A stretch of 11,276 bases of DNA. Origin: Betaproteobacteria bacterium (GTDB lineage Bacteria > Pseudomonadota > Gammaproteobacteria > Burkholderiales > SG8-41). The notes beneath the pieces were generated by a model. The model was not told where the DNA came from. It searched no databases and saw only the letters and a list, made by a program, of their open reading frames with translations. The stretch lies in NCBI GenBank assembly GCA_025363575.1, contig JANYDM010000105.1, forward strand, positions 1 through 11,276, written 5' to 3'. Positions 1 to 9,792 of this stretch are shown one piece after another; position 1 is the stretch's first letter; every line of letters starts with the position of its first letter. A program made the position numbers and the translations under genes.

Positions 1-16
1 GAATCGCTAAACAAGC

Positions 17-1006
17 CTAAGCACGCGCCAGTACGATCGCTGCTGTATCCACGATGTCGTCGACGCTCGCGCCGCGCGACAGATCGGAAAGCGGCCGCGC
101 GAAGCCCTGCAACACCGGGCCAACCGCGCGCGCGCCAGCCATATACTGAGTGAGCTTGTAGCCGATATTCCCGGCGTCGAGATCGGGGAACACAAGCACG
201 TTGGCGCGGCCCGCGACCGCACCAGCTTCCTTGACCTTCTTCGCTGCCGCGTGCGTTGAGAGCGCGGCGTCGACTTGTAACTCGCCGTCGATGGCCAGGT
301 CGGGCGCGCGATCTTTCGCAATCGCGAGCGCGCGCCTCACCTTATCGATGCGTGCATGCTGCGCGCTGCCTTTGGTCGAGAACGACAGCAACGCGACGCG
401 TGGCTCCTCGTTGAGCAGCGCGCGGCAGGTTGCGGCGGAGGCAATGGCGATATCGGCGAGTGTTTCAGCGTCAGGCTCCACGTTCACTGCGCAGTCCGCA
501 TAGATAAAATTCCGCGCGGCAGTGCCGTCCCGGCCCGGCACTATCATCAAGAAGAAGCTCGACGGTGAGCGTATGCCCTGCGCCATCCCTACCGTCATCA
601 GGCCCGCCTCGATGACGCGCCCGGTAGCGTTGGCCACACCCGCGATCATCGCGTCCGCGTCCTGCGCCTTGACCATCATGCCCGCGTGAAACAACGGTTT
701 GCGCACGAGTCGCGCAGCGATCCTGGGATTCGCCTCGGGCCGGCCTGTCGCATAGAGCCCGGCGTACGCGGCCAGCCGTTCGCTCATCTGCGGATCGATC
801 GTAGTTAGGCCTTCGAGGGAAACCTGCGCGCGCGTGGCTGCCGAACTGATTTCGGCGGCGGTGCCCAGCAGGATCGGCAGCGCGATCTGTTCGTCTTTGA
901 GACGGCGCGCGGCCGCGACGATGCGCTCGTCGTGTCCTTCGGGAAAAACTACGCGCTTGCCACGCCCTTGCGCCTGCGCCTTGCAGGCATCAACGATGTC
1001 GCTCAC
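17..1006 (-). CDS. pta: Phosphate acetyltransferase, short form (Pta)
   Basis: Converts acetyl-CoA and phosphate to acetyl phosphate and CoA in the cytosol, normally paired with acetate kinase for acetate production or use. The 329-residue product is essentially one PTA/PTB domain, like the short bacterial Pta proteins and unlike the roughly 700-residue enterobacterial form with extra N-terminal domains. Recognisable stretches are an N-terminal [12 protein letters not shown], the segment [14 protein letters not shown], the YADCAVN segment, [20 protein letters not shown], and the C-terminal [15 protein letters not shown] typical of the family. The start is GTG at 1004-1006 with no clear Shine-Dalgarno sequence; no closer ATG fits the family N-terminus. 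It lies 38 bases after ssb on the same strand, so it may be co-transcribed. A phosphate butyryltransferase is the main alternative, but these motifs favour Pta. No acetate kinase gene is visible inside the window; it could lie beyond the left edge. Confidence 0.93.
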   Translation of the reverse strand: MSDIVDACKAQAQGRGKRVVFPEGHDERIVAAARRLKDEQIALPILLGTAAEISSAATRAQVSLEGLTTIDPQMSERLAAYAGLYATGRPEANPRIAARLVRKPLFHAGMMVKAQDADAMIAGVANATGRVIEAGLMTVGMAQGIRSPSSFFLMIVPGRDGTAARNFIYADCAVNVEPDAETLADIAIASAATCRALLNEEPRVALLSFSTKGSAQHARIDKVRRALAIAKDRAPDLAIDGELQVDAALSTHAAAKKVKEAGAVAGRANVLVFPDLDAGNIGYKLTQYMAGARAVGPVLQGFARPLSDLSRGASVDDIVDTAAIVLARA

Positions 1007-1044
1007 GCGTTGTGAAAAGCCAGAACGAAATAACTTCGTCCGCC

Positions 1045-1512
1045 TTAGAACGGAATGTCATCGTCCATATCATCGAACGACGCGCCGCCGCCTTTTTTCG
1101 CTGCCGGCTTGCCGCCACCTGAGGACGGCGCTGACGACTCGGCCTTCGGCTCACCGCGCGCCATCGAATCGGAGCCGCCGGCACGCGAGCCTAGCATTTG
1201 CATGCGGTCGGCCACGATCTCTGTCGTATAGCGGTCTTTGCCTTCCTTGTCCTGCCATTTGCGCGTCTGCAGGCGGCCCTCGATATAGACCTGCGAGCCC
1301 TTCTTCAGGTACTCGCCGCAAATTTCTGCGAGCTTGGCGAACGTCGATACGCGGTGCCATTCCGTGCGCTCCTGCTGCTCGCCGCTCTTGTCCTTCCATT
1401 TGTCGGTGGTGGCCAGGCTGAAGTTGCATACCGCGCCGCCATCGGGCAGAAAGCGCGACTCCGGGTCCTTGCCGAGGTTGCCGACCAATATCACTTTATT
1501 GACTGATGCCAT
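1045..1512 (-). CDS. ssb: Single-stranded DNA-binding protein (SSB)
   Basis: Binds and protects single-stranded DNA during replication, recombination and repair, and recruits partner proteins through its acidic tail. The product has 155 residues. The OB fold covers about residues 1-110, beginning [18 protein letters not shown], with the aromatic DNA-stacking residues W39, W52 and F58. A short Gly/Ser/Ala-rich linker follows, and the protein ends in the canonical tip MDDDIPF, so it should be fully able to recruit partners. It is somewhat shorter than Escherichia coli SSB (178 residues), mainly in the linker. The ATG start is preceded by a strong Shine-Dalgarno sequence. It lies 20 bases after the MFS transporter stop codon, and uvrA lies divergently beyond the transporter. 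The grouping of uvrA, an MFS gene and ssb is a familiar betaproteobacterial order. Confidence 0.98.
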   Translation of the reverse strand: MASVNKVILVGNLGKDPESRFLPDGGAVCNFSLATTDKWKDKSGEQQERTEWHRVSTFAKLAEICGEYLKKGSQVYIEGRLQTRKWQDKEGKDRYTTEIVADRMQMLGSRAGGSDSMARGEPKAESSAPSSGGGKPAAKKGGGASFDDMDDDIPF

Positions 1513-1518
1513 AAACGG

Positions 1519-1523
1519 CCTCC
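1519..1523 (-). promoter_or_regulatory. Ribosome binding site of ssb
   Basis: On the minus strand this reads GGAGG, 6 bases before the ssb ATG at 1510-1512. The spacing and sequence are close to ideal and settle the ssb start. They also allow strong translation of ssb independent of the upstream MFS gene. Confidence 0.85.
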
Positions 1524-1532
1524 AATGAGTAG

Positions 1533-2900
1533 CTAATTAATATCTTCGATCAATCGTAACACGACCCGTTCGTCATAGCCTGCGGCGTCGACTTTGAGGC
1601 GCGCGGTGCGCTCGCCGGCCGCGAGTTTCACCTCGCGCACCCCGGGCTGCGCCTGCAACCGCGCCTGCAGCGTGCTCGCCTGCGTATTGTCGAGCGCGGG
1701 AATGGCATAAACCCGCATCACGGCCGGCGCCCGCATGCCGGCGGCGACGACCAGCCACGCGGCGAGCAGCGCGGTGTCGAGCGCAAACACGCCGCGCGCG
1801 CCGAAATGCTGGTAAAGGAAACCGCCGCCGGCCGCGCCGGCAAACGTGCCCAGAAACTGGGTGCTGCTGAAGATGCCGATCGCAACGCCTTTGGCGCCCG
1901 GCGGCGACAGCTTCGAAATCAGCGACGGCAGCATCGCCTCGAGCACGTTGAACGCGCTGAAGAAGATAAGCAGGAACACCGTAATCGGCACAATGCCGTC
2001 GAGCAGCCACGGCATGGCGAGTTGCCCGCCGAGTATCACCGCGACCGCGCCGATAAATACGGCCTTTACGCGGCCGAACTTTTCGGCGAGCAAGATGCCG
2101 GGCAGCATGATGAGGAACGAACCCAGCATGACCGGCAGGTACACCTGCCAGTGACGCTCGACGGCCATGCCGGCATCGCGCAGCGACAACGGCACCACGA
2201 CGAACAACGCCATCAGCACCGCTTGCAAGGCAAAAATACCGAAATTCAGACGCGCCAGCTCCGGCTCCATCAACACACGCGCGAAGGACGGCGGCGCGGC
2301 CGGCGCGGGCGCGGACGCTTGCAAGCTCGAATCGGGAATCGCATAGACCACGGCCATCGCAGCCAGCGCCAGCACGCCGGTCATTACGAAAATGCCCGGC
2401 ACGCCGATCACGTGGTTAAGCCATGGGCTTACGACGAGCGACAGCGCGAACGTGAGCCCGATGGTCGACCCTATCATCGCCATTGCCTTGGTGCGGTGCT
2501 CTTCGCGCGTCACGTCGGCCGCCATCGCCATCACTGCGGCCGAAATCGCACCTGCTCCTTGTAACACCCGCCCCAGGATCACGATGTAAATATTATCGGC
2601 AGCAGCCGCGACGAAGCTGCCGGCCGCGAAAATCAGGAGCCCGAAATAAATAACCGGCTTGCGGCCGTAACGGTCGGACAGCCAGCCGAATGGAATTTGC
2701 AGGAATGCCTGCGTCAGCCCGTAAGCGCCGAGCGCCAGACCAACCAGCGTGAGATCGTTTCCGCCGGGAATATGCTCGGCGTAGATCGCGAACACGGGCA
2801 GGATGACGAACATGCCCAGCATGCGCAGCCCGAAAATGGCGGCCAGGCTTGCGCTCGCGCGCAGTTCAGCGGCGCTCATGCGGGAAGCGGAAGAGATCAT
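1533..2900 (-). CDS. MFS transporter, YajR-like, with C-terminal ferredoxin-like domain
   Basis: An inner-membrane proton-linked transporter of the major facilitator superfamily; substrate unknown. The 455-residue product has about 12 hydrophobic segments. It has the loop 2-3 signature [12 protein letters not shown] at residues 72-83, the pattern that marks many proton-linked efflux MFS carriers. After the last helix a soluble tail of about 60 residues (395-455, starting [11 protein letters not shown]) alternates hydrophobic strands and amphipathic helices. This matches the small ferredoxin-like YAM domain known from E. coli YajR. The annotated ATG (2898-2900) has no clear Shine-Dalgarno; an internal ATG at residue 8 (2877-2879) is an alternative, also without one. 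It is the first gene of the likely MFS-ssb-pta unit and is divergent from uvrA. The drug-efflux role often assigned to this family is inference only. Confidence 0.88.
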   Translation of the reverse strand: MISSASRMSAAELRASASLAAIFGLRMLGMFVILPVFAIYAEHIPGGNDLTLVGLALGAYGLTQAFLQIPFGWLSDRYGRKPVIYFGLLIFAAGSFVAAAADNIYIVILGRVLQGAGAISAAVMAMAADVTREEHRTKAMAMIGSTIGLTFALSLVVSPWLNHVIGVPGIFVMTGVLALAAMAVVYAIPDSSLQASAPAPAAPPSFARVLMEPELARLNFGIFALQAVLMALFVVVPLSLRDAGMAVERHWQVYLPVMLGSFLIMLPGILLAEKFGRVKAVFIGAVAVILGGQLAMPWLLDGIVPITVFLLIFFSAFNVLEAMLPSLISKLSPPGAKGVAIGIFSSTQFLGTFAGAAGGGFLYQHFGARGVFALDTALLAAWLVVAAGMRAPAVMRVYAIPALDNTQASTLQARLQAQPGVREVKLAAGERTARLKVDAAGYDERVVLRLIEDIN

Positions 2901-2911
2901 GCAATGGAACT

Positions 2912-2940
2912 TTGGGAGAAGCGCGGAAGTCCAGTATATT
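2912..2940 (+). promoter_or_regulatory. Sigma70-type promoter for uvrA
   Basis: A -35 box TTGGGA (2912-2917, 4 of 6 consensus) is followed after exactly 17 bases by a -10 box TATATT (2935-2940, 5 of 6 consensus). Transcription would start near 2947, about 20 bases before the proposed TTG start of uvrA. The promoter lies wholly downstream of the divergent MFS start at 2900. Because it lies beyond the ATG at 2849, that ATG could not be translated from this transcript. I looked for a LexA/SOS box (CTGT-N8-ACAG) here and found none. Confidence 0.6.
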
Positions 2941-2968
2941 AGCAGGTTTACTTCAGAAAACAGCCCAC

Positions 2969-5851
<2,883 letters not shown>

Positions 5852-5858
5852 CATGCTG

Positions 5859-5944
5859 GTGATTAGGTGATTAAGTTATTAAGTGATTAAAATCGCGCCC
5901 CAGGGCCCACTCAATCACCTAATCACTTTTAATCACTTAATCAC
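5859..5944. repeat. Array of 8-base GTGATTAR units in head-to-head inverted orientation
   Basis: Four contiguous units on the left read GTGATTAG, GTGATTAA, GTTATTAA, GTGATTAA (5859-5890). After a GC-rich spacer that includes GGGCCC (5903-5908), four inverted units follow: TCAATCAC, CTAATCAC, TTAATCAC, TTAATCAC (5911-5926 and 5929-5944), with two extra T between the second and third. The arms of about 34 bases can pair into one long AT-rich hairpin around an 18-base loop. The base composition is sharply unlike the GC-rich genes on both sides. It fills nearly the whole gap between uvrA and the glycerate kinase. It might act as a transcript end or protein-binding site, but it lacks the GC stem plus U-run of an intrinsic terminator. 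Function unknown. Confidence 0.85.
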
Positions 5945-5953
5945 GCACTAACA

Positions 5954-7225
5954 GTGAACCCGCGCGAACTTCTGCTGGGCAGCTTCAAGACCGCGGTCGC
6001 CGCGGCCGATCCGCTGCACGTTGTGCCACGACATCTGCCGGCGCCGCCCGCCGGCCGCACGCTGGTCGTCGGCGCGGGAAAAGCCGCTGCAGCAATGGCG
6101 CTGGCCGTCGAGCAGCACTGGCCCGCGGGCGCGCCGCTCGACGGCACGGTCATCACGCGCTATGCGCACGGAGTGCTCACCAACCGCATCAGCGTGATCG
6201 AAGCCGGCCATCCGGTGCCCGACGAAGCCGGCGAAAAGGCGGCGCAGCGCATATTCGACAGCGCGAGACGCCTGTCGAAAGACGATCTGCTGCTCGTGCT
6301 GGTGTCGGGCGGCGGCTCTGCCTTGCTCAGCCTGCCGGTCGAATCGATTTCGATGGCCGACCTCAAAGCCGTGACCAAAGAGCTGTTGCGCTGCGGCGCG
6401 ATGATCCAGGAAATCAACACGGTCAGAAAACATCTGTCGCTGATTCAGGGCGGCCGGCTGGCCGCCGCATGCAAAGCCAAAATCCTTGCGCTGGTGATTT
6501 CGGACGTAACAGGCGACGATCCGACGCACATTGCGTCAGGCCCTTGCGCTCCCGACCCGACCACCTATAAGGATGCCCTCGACATTCTCGTGCGTTACGA
6601 GTGCAAAATCCCGCCGGCGGTACAAGCAACGCTCGAGCGGGGCATGCGTGGCGAGCTCGCTGAAACGCCCAAGCCCGGCGACAAGATATTCTCGCGCACC
6701 GAAAATCGCGTGATCGCGACCGCACAGCAATCACTGCAGGCCGCGGCAACATTTTTCGAAGCCGCCGGCGTGCGCGCGGCGATTCTCGGCGACAGCGTGA
6801 CTGGAGAGGCGCGCGAAGTCGCCAAGGTCTACGGCGCCCTCGCGCGCCAGGCAAAAGCACACGGCCAGCCTTGGCAGACGCCGGTCGCGCTTATTTCCGG
6901 CGGCGAGTGCACGGTCACCGTGCGCGGCAAAGGCCGTGGCGGACGCTGCGCAGAATTTCTGCTTTCGCTCGTCGACGATCTGAAAGGCGCGGACGGCATA
7001 CACGCGCTCGCGTGCGACACCGACGGCATCGACGGCACCGAGGACAATGCCGGCGCGATCGCGGCGCCTGACTCTCTGTCGCGCGCCGCGAAACTCGGTG
7101 TGCACGCCGACAAGCTGCTCGCCAACAACGATGGCTACAGTTTTTTCGCCACGCTCGACGACCTCGTCGTCACCGGCCCGACGCGCACCAACGTGAACGA
7201 TTACCGCGTGATTCTCGTTCTTTGA
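5954..7225 (+). CDS. Glycerate 2-kinase, MOFRL family (GckA/TtuD-like)
   Basis: Phosphorylates D-glycerate, giving 2-phosphoglycerate, which enters lower glycolysis; it is typical of glyoxylate/glycolate, tartrate or serine-cycle carbon use. The product is 423 residues, the normal length. The N-terminal Rossmann-like domain carries VGAGKAAAAMA (residues 39-49), LVSGGGSALL (116-125) and the DVTGDDPTHIASGP stretch. The C-terminal MOFRL domain carries SGGECTVTV, GRGGRCAEFL (about 327-336), DTDGIDGTEDNAG (about 355-367) and the family-typical ending GPTRTNVNDY. The GTG start at 5954 fits the usual N-terminus MNPRELLL, but no Shine-Dalgarno precedes it because the 8-base repeat array ends only 9 bases upstream. 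No tartronate semialdehyde reductase or glyoxylate carboligase gene is adjacent, so the pathway cannot be fixed from context. Confidence 0.93.
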   Translation: MNPRELLLGSFKTAVAAADPLHVVPRHLPAPPAGRTLVVGAGKAAAAMALAVEQHWPAGAPLDGTVITRYAHGVLTNRISVIEAGHPVPDEAGEKAAQRIFDSARRLSKDDLLLVLVSGGGSALLSLPVESISMADLKAVTKELLRCGAMIQEINTVRKHLSLIQGGRLAAACKAKILALVISDVTGDDPTHIASGPCAPDPTTYKDALDILVRYECKIPPAVQATLERGMRGELAETPKPGDKIFSRTENRVIATAQQSLQAAATFFEAAGVRAAILGDSVTGEAREVAKVYGALARQAKAHGQPWQTPVALISGGECTVTVRGKGRGGRCAEFLLSLVDDLKGADGIHALACDTDGIDGTEDNAGAIAAPDSLSRAAKLGVHADKLLANNDGYSFFATLDDLVVTGPTRTNVNDYRVILVL

Positions 7226-7246
7226 GTTAAAGAGCCTGGATTCGAT

Positions 7247-7325
7247 CCGTTCGTGCTGATGGTTAGAAGCACGAGCATCCCGCTTATCGGGTAAGCCGTT
7301 ATCCCGTCTAACCATGGGCGAACGG
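7247..7325. repeat. Composite imperfect palindromic element
   Basis: Nested inverted repeats span 79 bases of the 190-base gap after the kinase. The outer arms are CCGTTCG (7247-7253) with CGAACGG (7319-7325). The inner arms are ATGGTTAGA (7259-7267) with TCTAACCAT (7307-7315), perfect over 9 bases. A small central hairpin is CCCG (7279-7282) with CGGG (7288-7291). A competing stem TCGTGCT (7251-7257) with AGCACGA (7268-7274) excludes the long fold. The tips resemble a widespread dispersed proteobacterial palindrome of the kind CCGTTCGTGCTGA...CGAACGG, recalled from general knowledge and not checked. There is no U-run, so it is not a classical terminator, although it could end or stabilise the kinase transcript. 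Confidence 0.7.
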
Positions 7326-7343
7326 TTGAATATTCCCTGCCGA

Positions 7344-7372
7344 TTGACAGTTGCCGCCGATCGGCGCGCAAT
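7344..7372 (+). promoter_or_regulatory. Possible promoter for the MAPEG gene with a palindrome in the spacer
   Basis: A perfect -35 hexamer TTGACA lies at 7344-7349. The hexamer 17 bases further on, CGCAAT (7367-7372), is a poor -10 box, so promoter activity is uncertain. The spacer contains a perfect 12-base palindrome, CGCCGATCGGCG (7355-7366), placed where a repressor would block RNA polymerase. It could equally be chance in GC-rich DNA. Confidence 0.3.
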
Positions 7373-7404
7373 GGCATACGCAAGCCCGTAAAACAATAAT
7401 CATC

Positions 7405-7410
7405 AGGAGG
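7405..7410 (+). promoter_or_regulatory. Strong ribosome binding site of the MAPEG gene
   Basis: AGGAGG, 5 bases before the ATG at 7416. It is a perfect match to the anti-Shine-Dalgarno core and one of the strongest sites in the window. It fixes the start of the MAPEG gene and predicts efficient translation. Confidence 0.85.
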
Positions 7411-7415
7411 AGTCA

Positions 7416-7808
7416 ATGAAAACAGAACTCATGTATTTGCTGTGGGTCACGCTGCTGACCGCGCTCATCTGGATTCCCTACGTCCTCGACCGCGTCATGG
7501 TCGAAGGCCTGGCAGGCGCAGTCGGCTATCCCGCGAATCCCAAGCCGCAATCGCCGTGGGCGCAACGCATGAAGGCGGCGCATTACAACGCAGTCGAAAA
7601 CCTGGTCGTGTTCGCGGCGCTCGTGCTGATCGCGCATGACGCCGGCGTCAGCAACAATGCGACCGCGATGGCGTGCATGATTTATTTCTGGGCACGCGTG
7701 ACGCATCTCGTGGCGTACGCATTTGCGATTCCGTGGGTACGCACGCTTTCTTTCAGCGTCGGGTTTGCCTGCCAGATGACAATCGCGTACCAACTGCTCG
7801 CGCGCTGA
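7416..7808 (+). CDS. MAPEG-family integral membrane protein
   Basis: A 130-residue inner-membrane protein of the MAPEG superfamily (membrane-associated proteins in eicosanoid and glutathione metabolism). Bacterial members are mostly uncharacterised; some relatives are membrane glutathione transferases or peroxidases. Four hydrophobic helices are visible: about residues 5-24, 60-76, 80-102 and 108-127. The family signature sits at the end of the first loop: R51, A54, H56, N58, A59, V60, E61, N62 (the usual R..A..NavEN pattern). The aromatic/Arg motif IYFWARVTHLVAYAF follows in helix 3. Glutathione binding is inferred from the family only. The next gene starts 2 bases after its stop codon, which suggests translational coupling. 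Confidence 0.85.
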   Translation: MKTELMYLLWVTLLTALIWIPYVLDRVMVEGLAGAVGYPANPKPQSPWAQRMKAAHYNAVENLVVFAALVLIAHDAGVSNNATAMACMIYFWARVTHLVAYAFAIPWVRTLSFSVGFACQMTIAYQLLAR

Positions 7809-7810
7809 CG

Positions 7811-8614
7811 ATGTACAGATCTGCCTTCGTTCTTGCCGGCGTGATTTTCCTGGCGTCATGTGCGGTGGCGCCGCCTCAGACTACTTCCGCCGCGCTTGCC
7901 GCCCTCGCGCCGACCGGAAAGCTGAGGGTCGGTATCAACTACGGCAATCCCGTGTTTACCGCGCAGGGCTCCAGTAGCGGCGAAGGCGCGGGCATCGCGG
8001 TTGATCTCGCGCGGGAGTTAGGCAAACAGCTAGGTGTTGCAGTCGAGTTGGTCAGCTACCACTCCGGTGGACAGCTGACGGCGGGATTGACTGCTGGCGG
8101 CTGGGACGTAGCAATCCTGGCATTCGAGCAGGAGCGCACCAACGTGATTCACTTCAGCGCGCCCTTTGCCGAGACTGATGCCACCTACCTGGTGCACGCC
8201 CGGTCGCCTCTGCGCGCTGCGGCGGACGTGGATCAAAAAGGCGTGCGCATCGCCGTCTCAGCGAAGGGGGGCAACGATCTTTTCCTGACTCGCACGTTGA
8301 AAAACGCGACGCTCGTACGCGCATCGAGTCCCGAAGCCGCTTTCAGGCTTTTCGTCGCGGAGAAGCTGGAAGCCTACGCAAATCTGAAACCCGGACTCTT
8401 GGATAGCGTCGATCAGGTTCCGGCTTTGCGCATGGTGGAGGGGCGCTATACGGTGATCGGCTACGCAGCCGGCGTTCCCAAAGGCCGCGAGGCCGGCGCG
8501 AAATATCTGAGCGAATTTATCGAGTACGCCAAAGCCTCCGGACTGATCGCCAGGTTAATCGAGAAAAGCGGCATCCGCGGTTTAGCGGTTGCGCCCAAGG
8601 CTCCTGTTCACTAG
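7811..8614 (+). CDS. Family 3 extracellular solute-binding lipoprotein
   Basis: A 267-residue predicted lipoprotein of the periplasmic binding protein family 3 (SBP_bac_3), which usually serves polar amino-acid ABC importers. The start chosen is ATG at 7811. It gives a clean lipoprotein signal, MYRSAFVLAGVIFLASC, with lipobox L-A-S-C at residues 14-17. An open frame extends upstream but would overlap the MAPEG gene and lose the signal peptide. Family features are GKLRVGINYGNPVFTA, then GAGIAVDLARELGKQLGV, then GGWDVAILAFEQERTNVIHFSAPF. In the last stretch the E-R pair and FSAPF match the ligand-binding core. No ribosome binding site is visible and the gap to the MAPEG stop is 2 bases, so translation is probably coupled. 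No ABC permease or ATPase gene is nearby, so it is an orphan receptor or uses distant partners. Ligand unknown. Confidence 0.85.
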   Translation: MYRSAFVLAGVIFLASCAVAPPQTTSAALAALAPTGKLRVGINYGNPVFTAQGSSSGEGAGIAVDLARELGKQLGVAVELVSYHSGGQLTAGLTAGGWDVAILAFEQERTNVIHFSAPFAETDATYLVHARSPLRAAADVDQKGVRIAVSAKGGNDLFLTRTLKNATLVRASSPEAAFRLFVAEKLEAYANLKPGLLDSVDQVPALRMVEGRYTVIGYAAGVPKGREAGAKYLSEFIEYAKASGLIARLIEKSGIRGLAVAPKAPVH

Positions 8615-8710
8615 AGGAGGAACGCCCGGACGGCTTGCGAGCCACAATTCGCTACGGCCCGCAGGATATCCATTGCCCATTCAAGGGTACCGACACTCAA
8701 GGCAGAACGT

Positions 8711-9712
8711 ATGAATTCACACCGCAGCAGCGGACCTCTTGAGCGAATCAAATTATCGGGCCTGGCTTGTTTTCATCCAGCAATCGCCGTATTCGCGTTG
8801 GCTGCTGTTGCGCACGCGCAGGAATATCCAAACCGTCCCGTTCGCCTGATAGTTTCATCGTCGCCGGGAAGCGGCGTGGATATCGTCGGGCGCATGATCG
8901 GGCAACGCATGAGCGAAATTCTCGGGGCGCCTTTCGTCGTCGACAATCGCGCGGGCGCCGGCGGCATGCTCGGCGTGCAGCTGGTCTCGCGCTCGGCGGC
9001 CGACGGTTATACGCTGCTGATGGTCGCGCCGTCGTTTACGATTGCGGCGAGTTACGAACGCGATCTGCCGTTTGACGTGATCCGCGATTTTTCGCCGGTG
9101 GGTCAGGCCACCACAGGTCACTACATCGTCGTCGTGCATCCGTCGCTGCCGGTATTCACATTGAAAGAACTCATCGCACTCGCGAAGGCGCGGCCGGGCC
9201 AGCTCAATTTCGGTTCGGGCGGCAACGGCAACTCGAGCCACCTGGCGGCGCAATATTTCCGCAGCATGACCGGCATCGACATCGTGCACGTGCCTTACAA
9301 GGGATCAGGGCCTGCCGTCACCGATCTGATCGCGGGTCAGATTCAACTCATGTTCGCCAACATCTCAGCGGCCGTGCCTTACGTGAAAAGCGGCCGCTTG
9401 CGCCCGCTGGCCGTCACCGGCGAAAAACGCGCGCTGGCACTGCCCGATTTGCCGACGGTAGTTGAAGCGGGTGTGCCCGGCTATGTCGTCACGAACTGGT
9501 TCGGCGTCGCCGTACCTGCGCACACGCCGCCCGAAATCATTGCCAAACTCAACACGGCACTGACAGCTGCCATGCGTGAGCGCGATATGCGCGAGCGGCT
9601 GGCCGGCGAAGGCGCCGAACCGGCGCCCGGAACACCCGCCGAATTCGGCAAGTTGATCGCGCGCGAAGTGGCGATCTGGGCAAAGGTCGTCAAATCGTCT
9701 GGTGTAAAGTAG
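8711..9712 (+). CDS. Bug/TctC-family periplasmic solute-binding protein
   Basis: A 333-residue periplasmic binding protein of the Bug (Bordetella uptake gene) or TctC family. Members bind carboxylates, aromatic acids and similar compounds, sometimes for tripartite tricarboxylate transporters. It has a Sec signal peptide with an unusually long polar start of about 23 residues before the hydrophobic core. The likely cleavage is after residues A34-H35-A36, before Q37, so the mature protein starts QEYPNRPVRLIV, the classic Bug N-terminus. Other family marks are VVDNRAGAGGMLG, ADGYTLLM, HVPYKGSGPAVTDLIAGQ, and LPDLPTVVEAGVPGY. No TctA or TctB membrane subunits are present, which is common for this expanded family in Betaproteobacteria. 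The gap from the lipoprotein gene is 96 bases. The upstream AAGG before ATG 8711 is only a modest ribosome binding site. Ligand unknown. Confidence 0.93.
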   Translation: MNSHRSSGPLERIKLSGLACFHPAIAVFALAAVAHAQEYPNRPVRLIVSSSPGSGVDIVGRMIGQRMSEILGAPFVVDNRAGAGGMLGVQLVSRSAADGYTLLMVAPSFTIAASYERDLPFDVIRDFSPVGQATTGHYIVVVHPSLPVFTLKELIALAKARPGQLNFGSGGNGNSSHLAAQYFRSMTGIDIVHVPYKGSGPAVTDLIAGQIQLMFANISAAVPYVKSGRLRPLAVTGEKRALALPDLPTVVEAGVPGYVVTNWFGVAVPAHTPPEIIAKLNTALTAAMRERDMRERLAGEGAEPAPGTPAEFGKLIAREVAIWAKVVKSSGVK

Positions 9713-9721
9713 CGGCAGCCT

Positions 9722-9755
9722 AAAAAATACTCCTCGTCCGCGCCAGCGGGCGAGG
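9722..9755 (-). terminator. Hairpin with U-run on the minus strand
   Basis: A 10-pair stem, 9732-9741 with 9746-9755, one pair being a G-U or G-T wobble, closes a four-base loop (GCCA on the plus strand). Read on the minus strand it is followed after 4 bases by six T, which is the intrinsic-terminator layout. On the plus strand, where the Bug gene ends 20 bases earlier, the hairpin has no T-run after it. It may still act as a weak transcript end for the Bug gene or as a leader structure of the next gene. Confidence 0.45.
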
Positions 9756-9792
9756 CAATGTAACGCCAAGCAAATTCAAGAGGACCACAGCA

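Noticed and set aside
834..1421. A plus-strand frame spanning the pta-ssb junction
   Set aside because: It crosses two confidently identified minus-strand genes and its product is compositionally random.
1806..2564. A 252-codon plus-strand frame within the MFS gene
   Set aside because: It is antisense to a clear transporter gene. The product is Arg/His/Gln-rich with no domain character, so it is a shadow frame.
2901..2968. A possible LexA (SOS) box in the uvrA/MFS intergenic region
   Set aside because: The AT-rich stretch around 2931-2948 was tested against CTGT-N8-ACAG on both strands and only partial half-sites fit, so I do not claim SOS control.
7673..7810. An upstream extension of the solute-binding lipoprotein gene
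   Set aside because: The extended start would overlap the MAPEG gene by over 130 bases and bury the lipoprotein signal peptide, which begins cleanly at ATG 7811.
8615..8710. A strong AGGAGG (8615-8620) right after the lipoprotein stop that might serve a hidden small gene
   Set aside because: No ATG or GTG follows at a workable distance, the first ATG is that of the Bug gene at 8711, and the TTG near 8635 opens only a short frame overlapping it.
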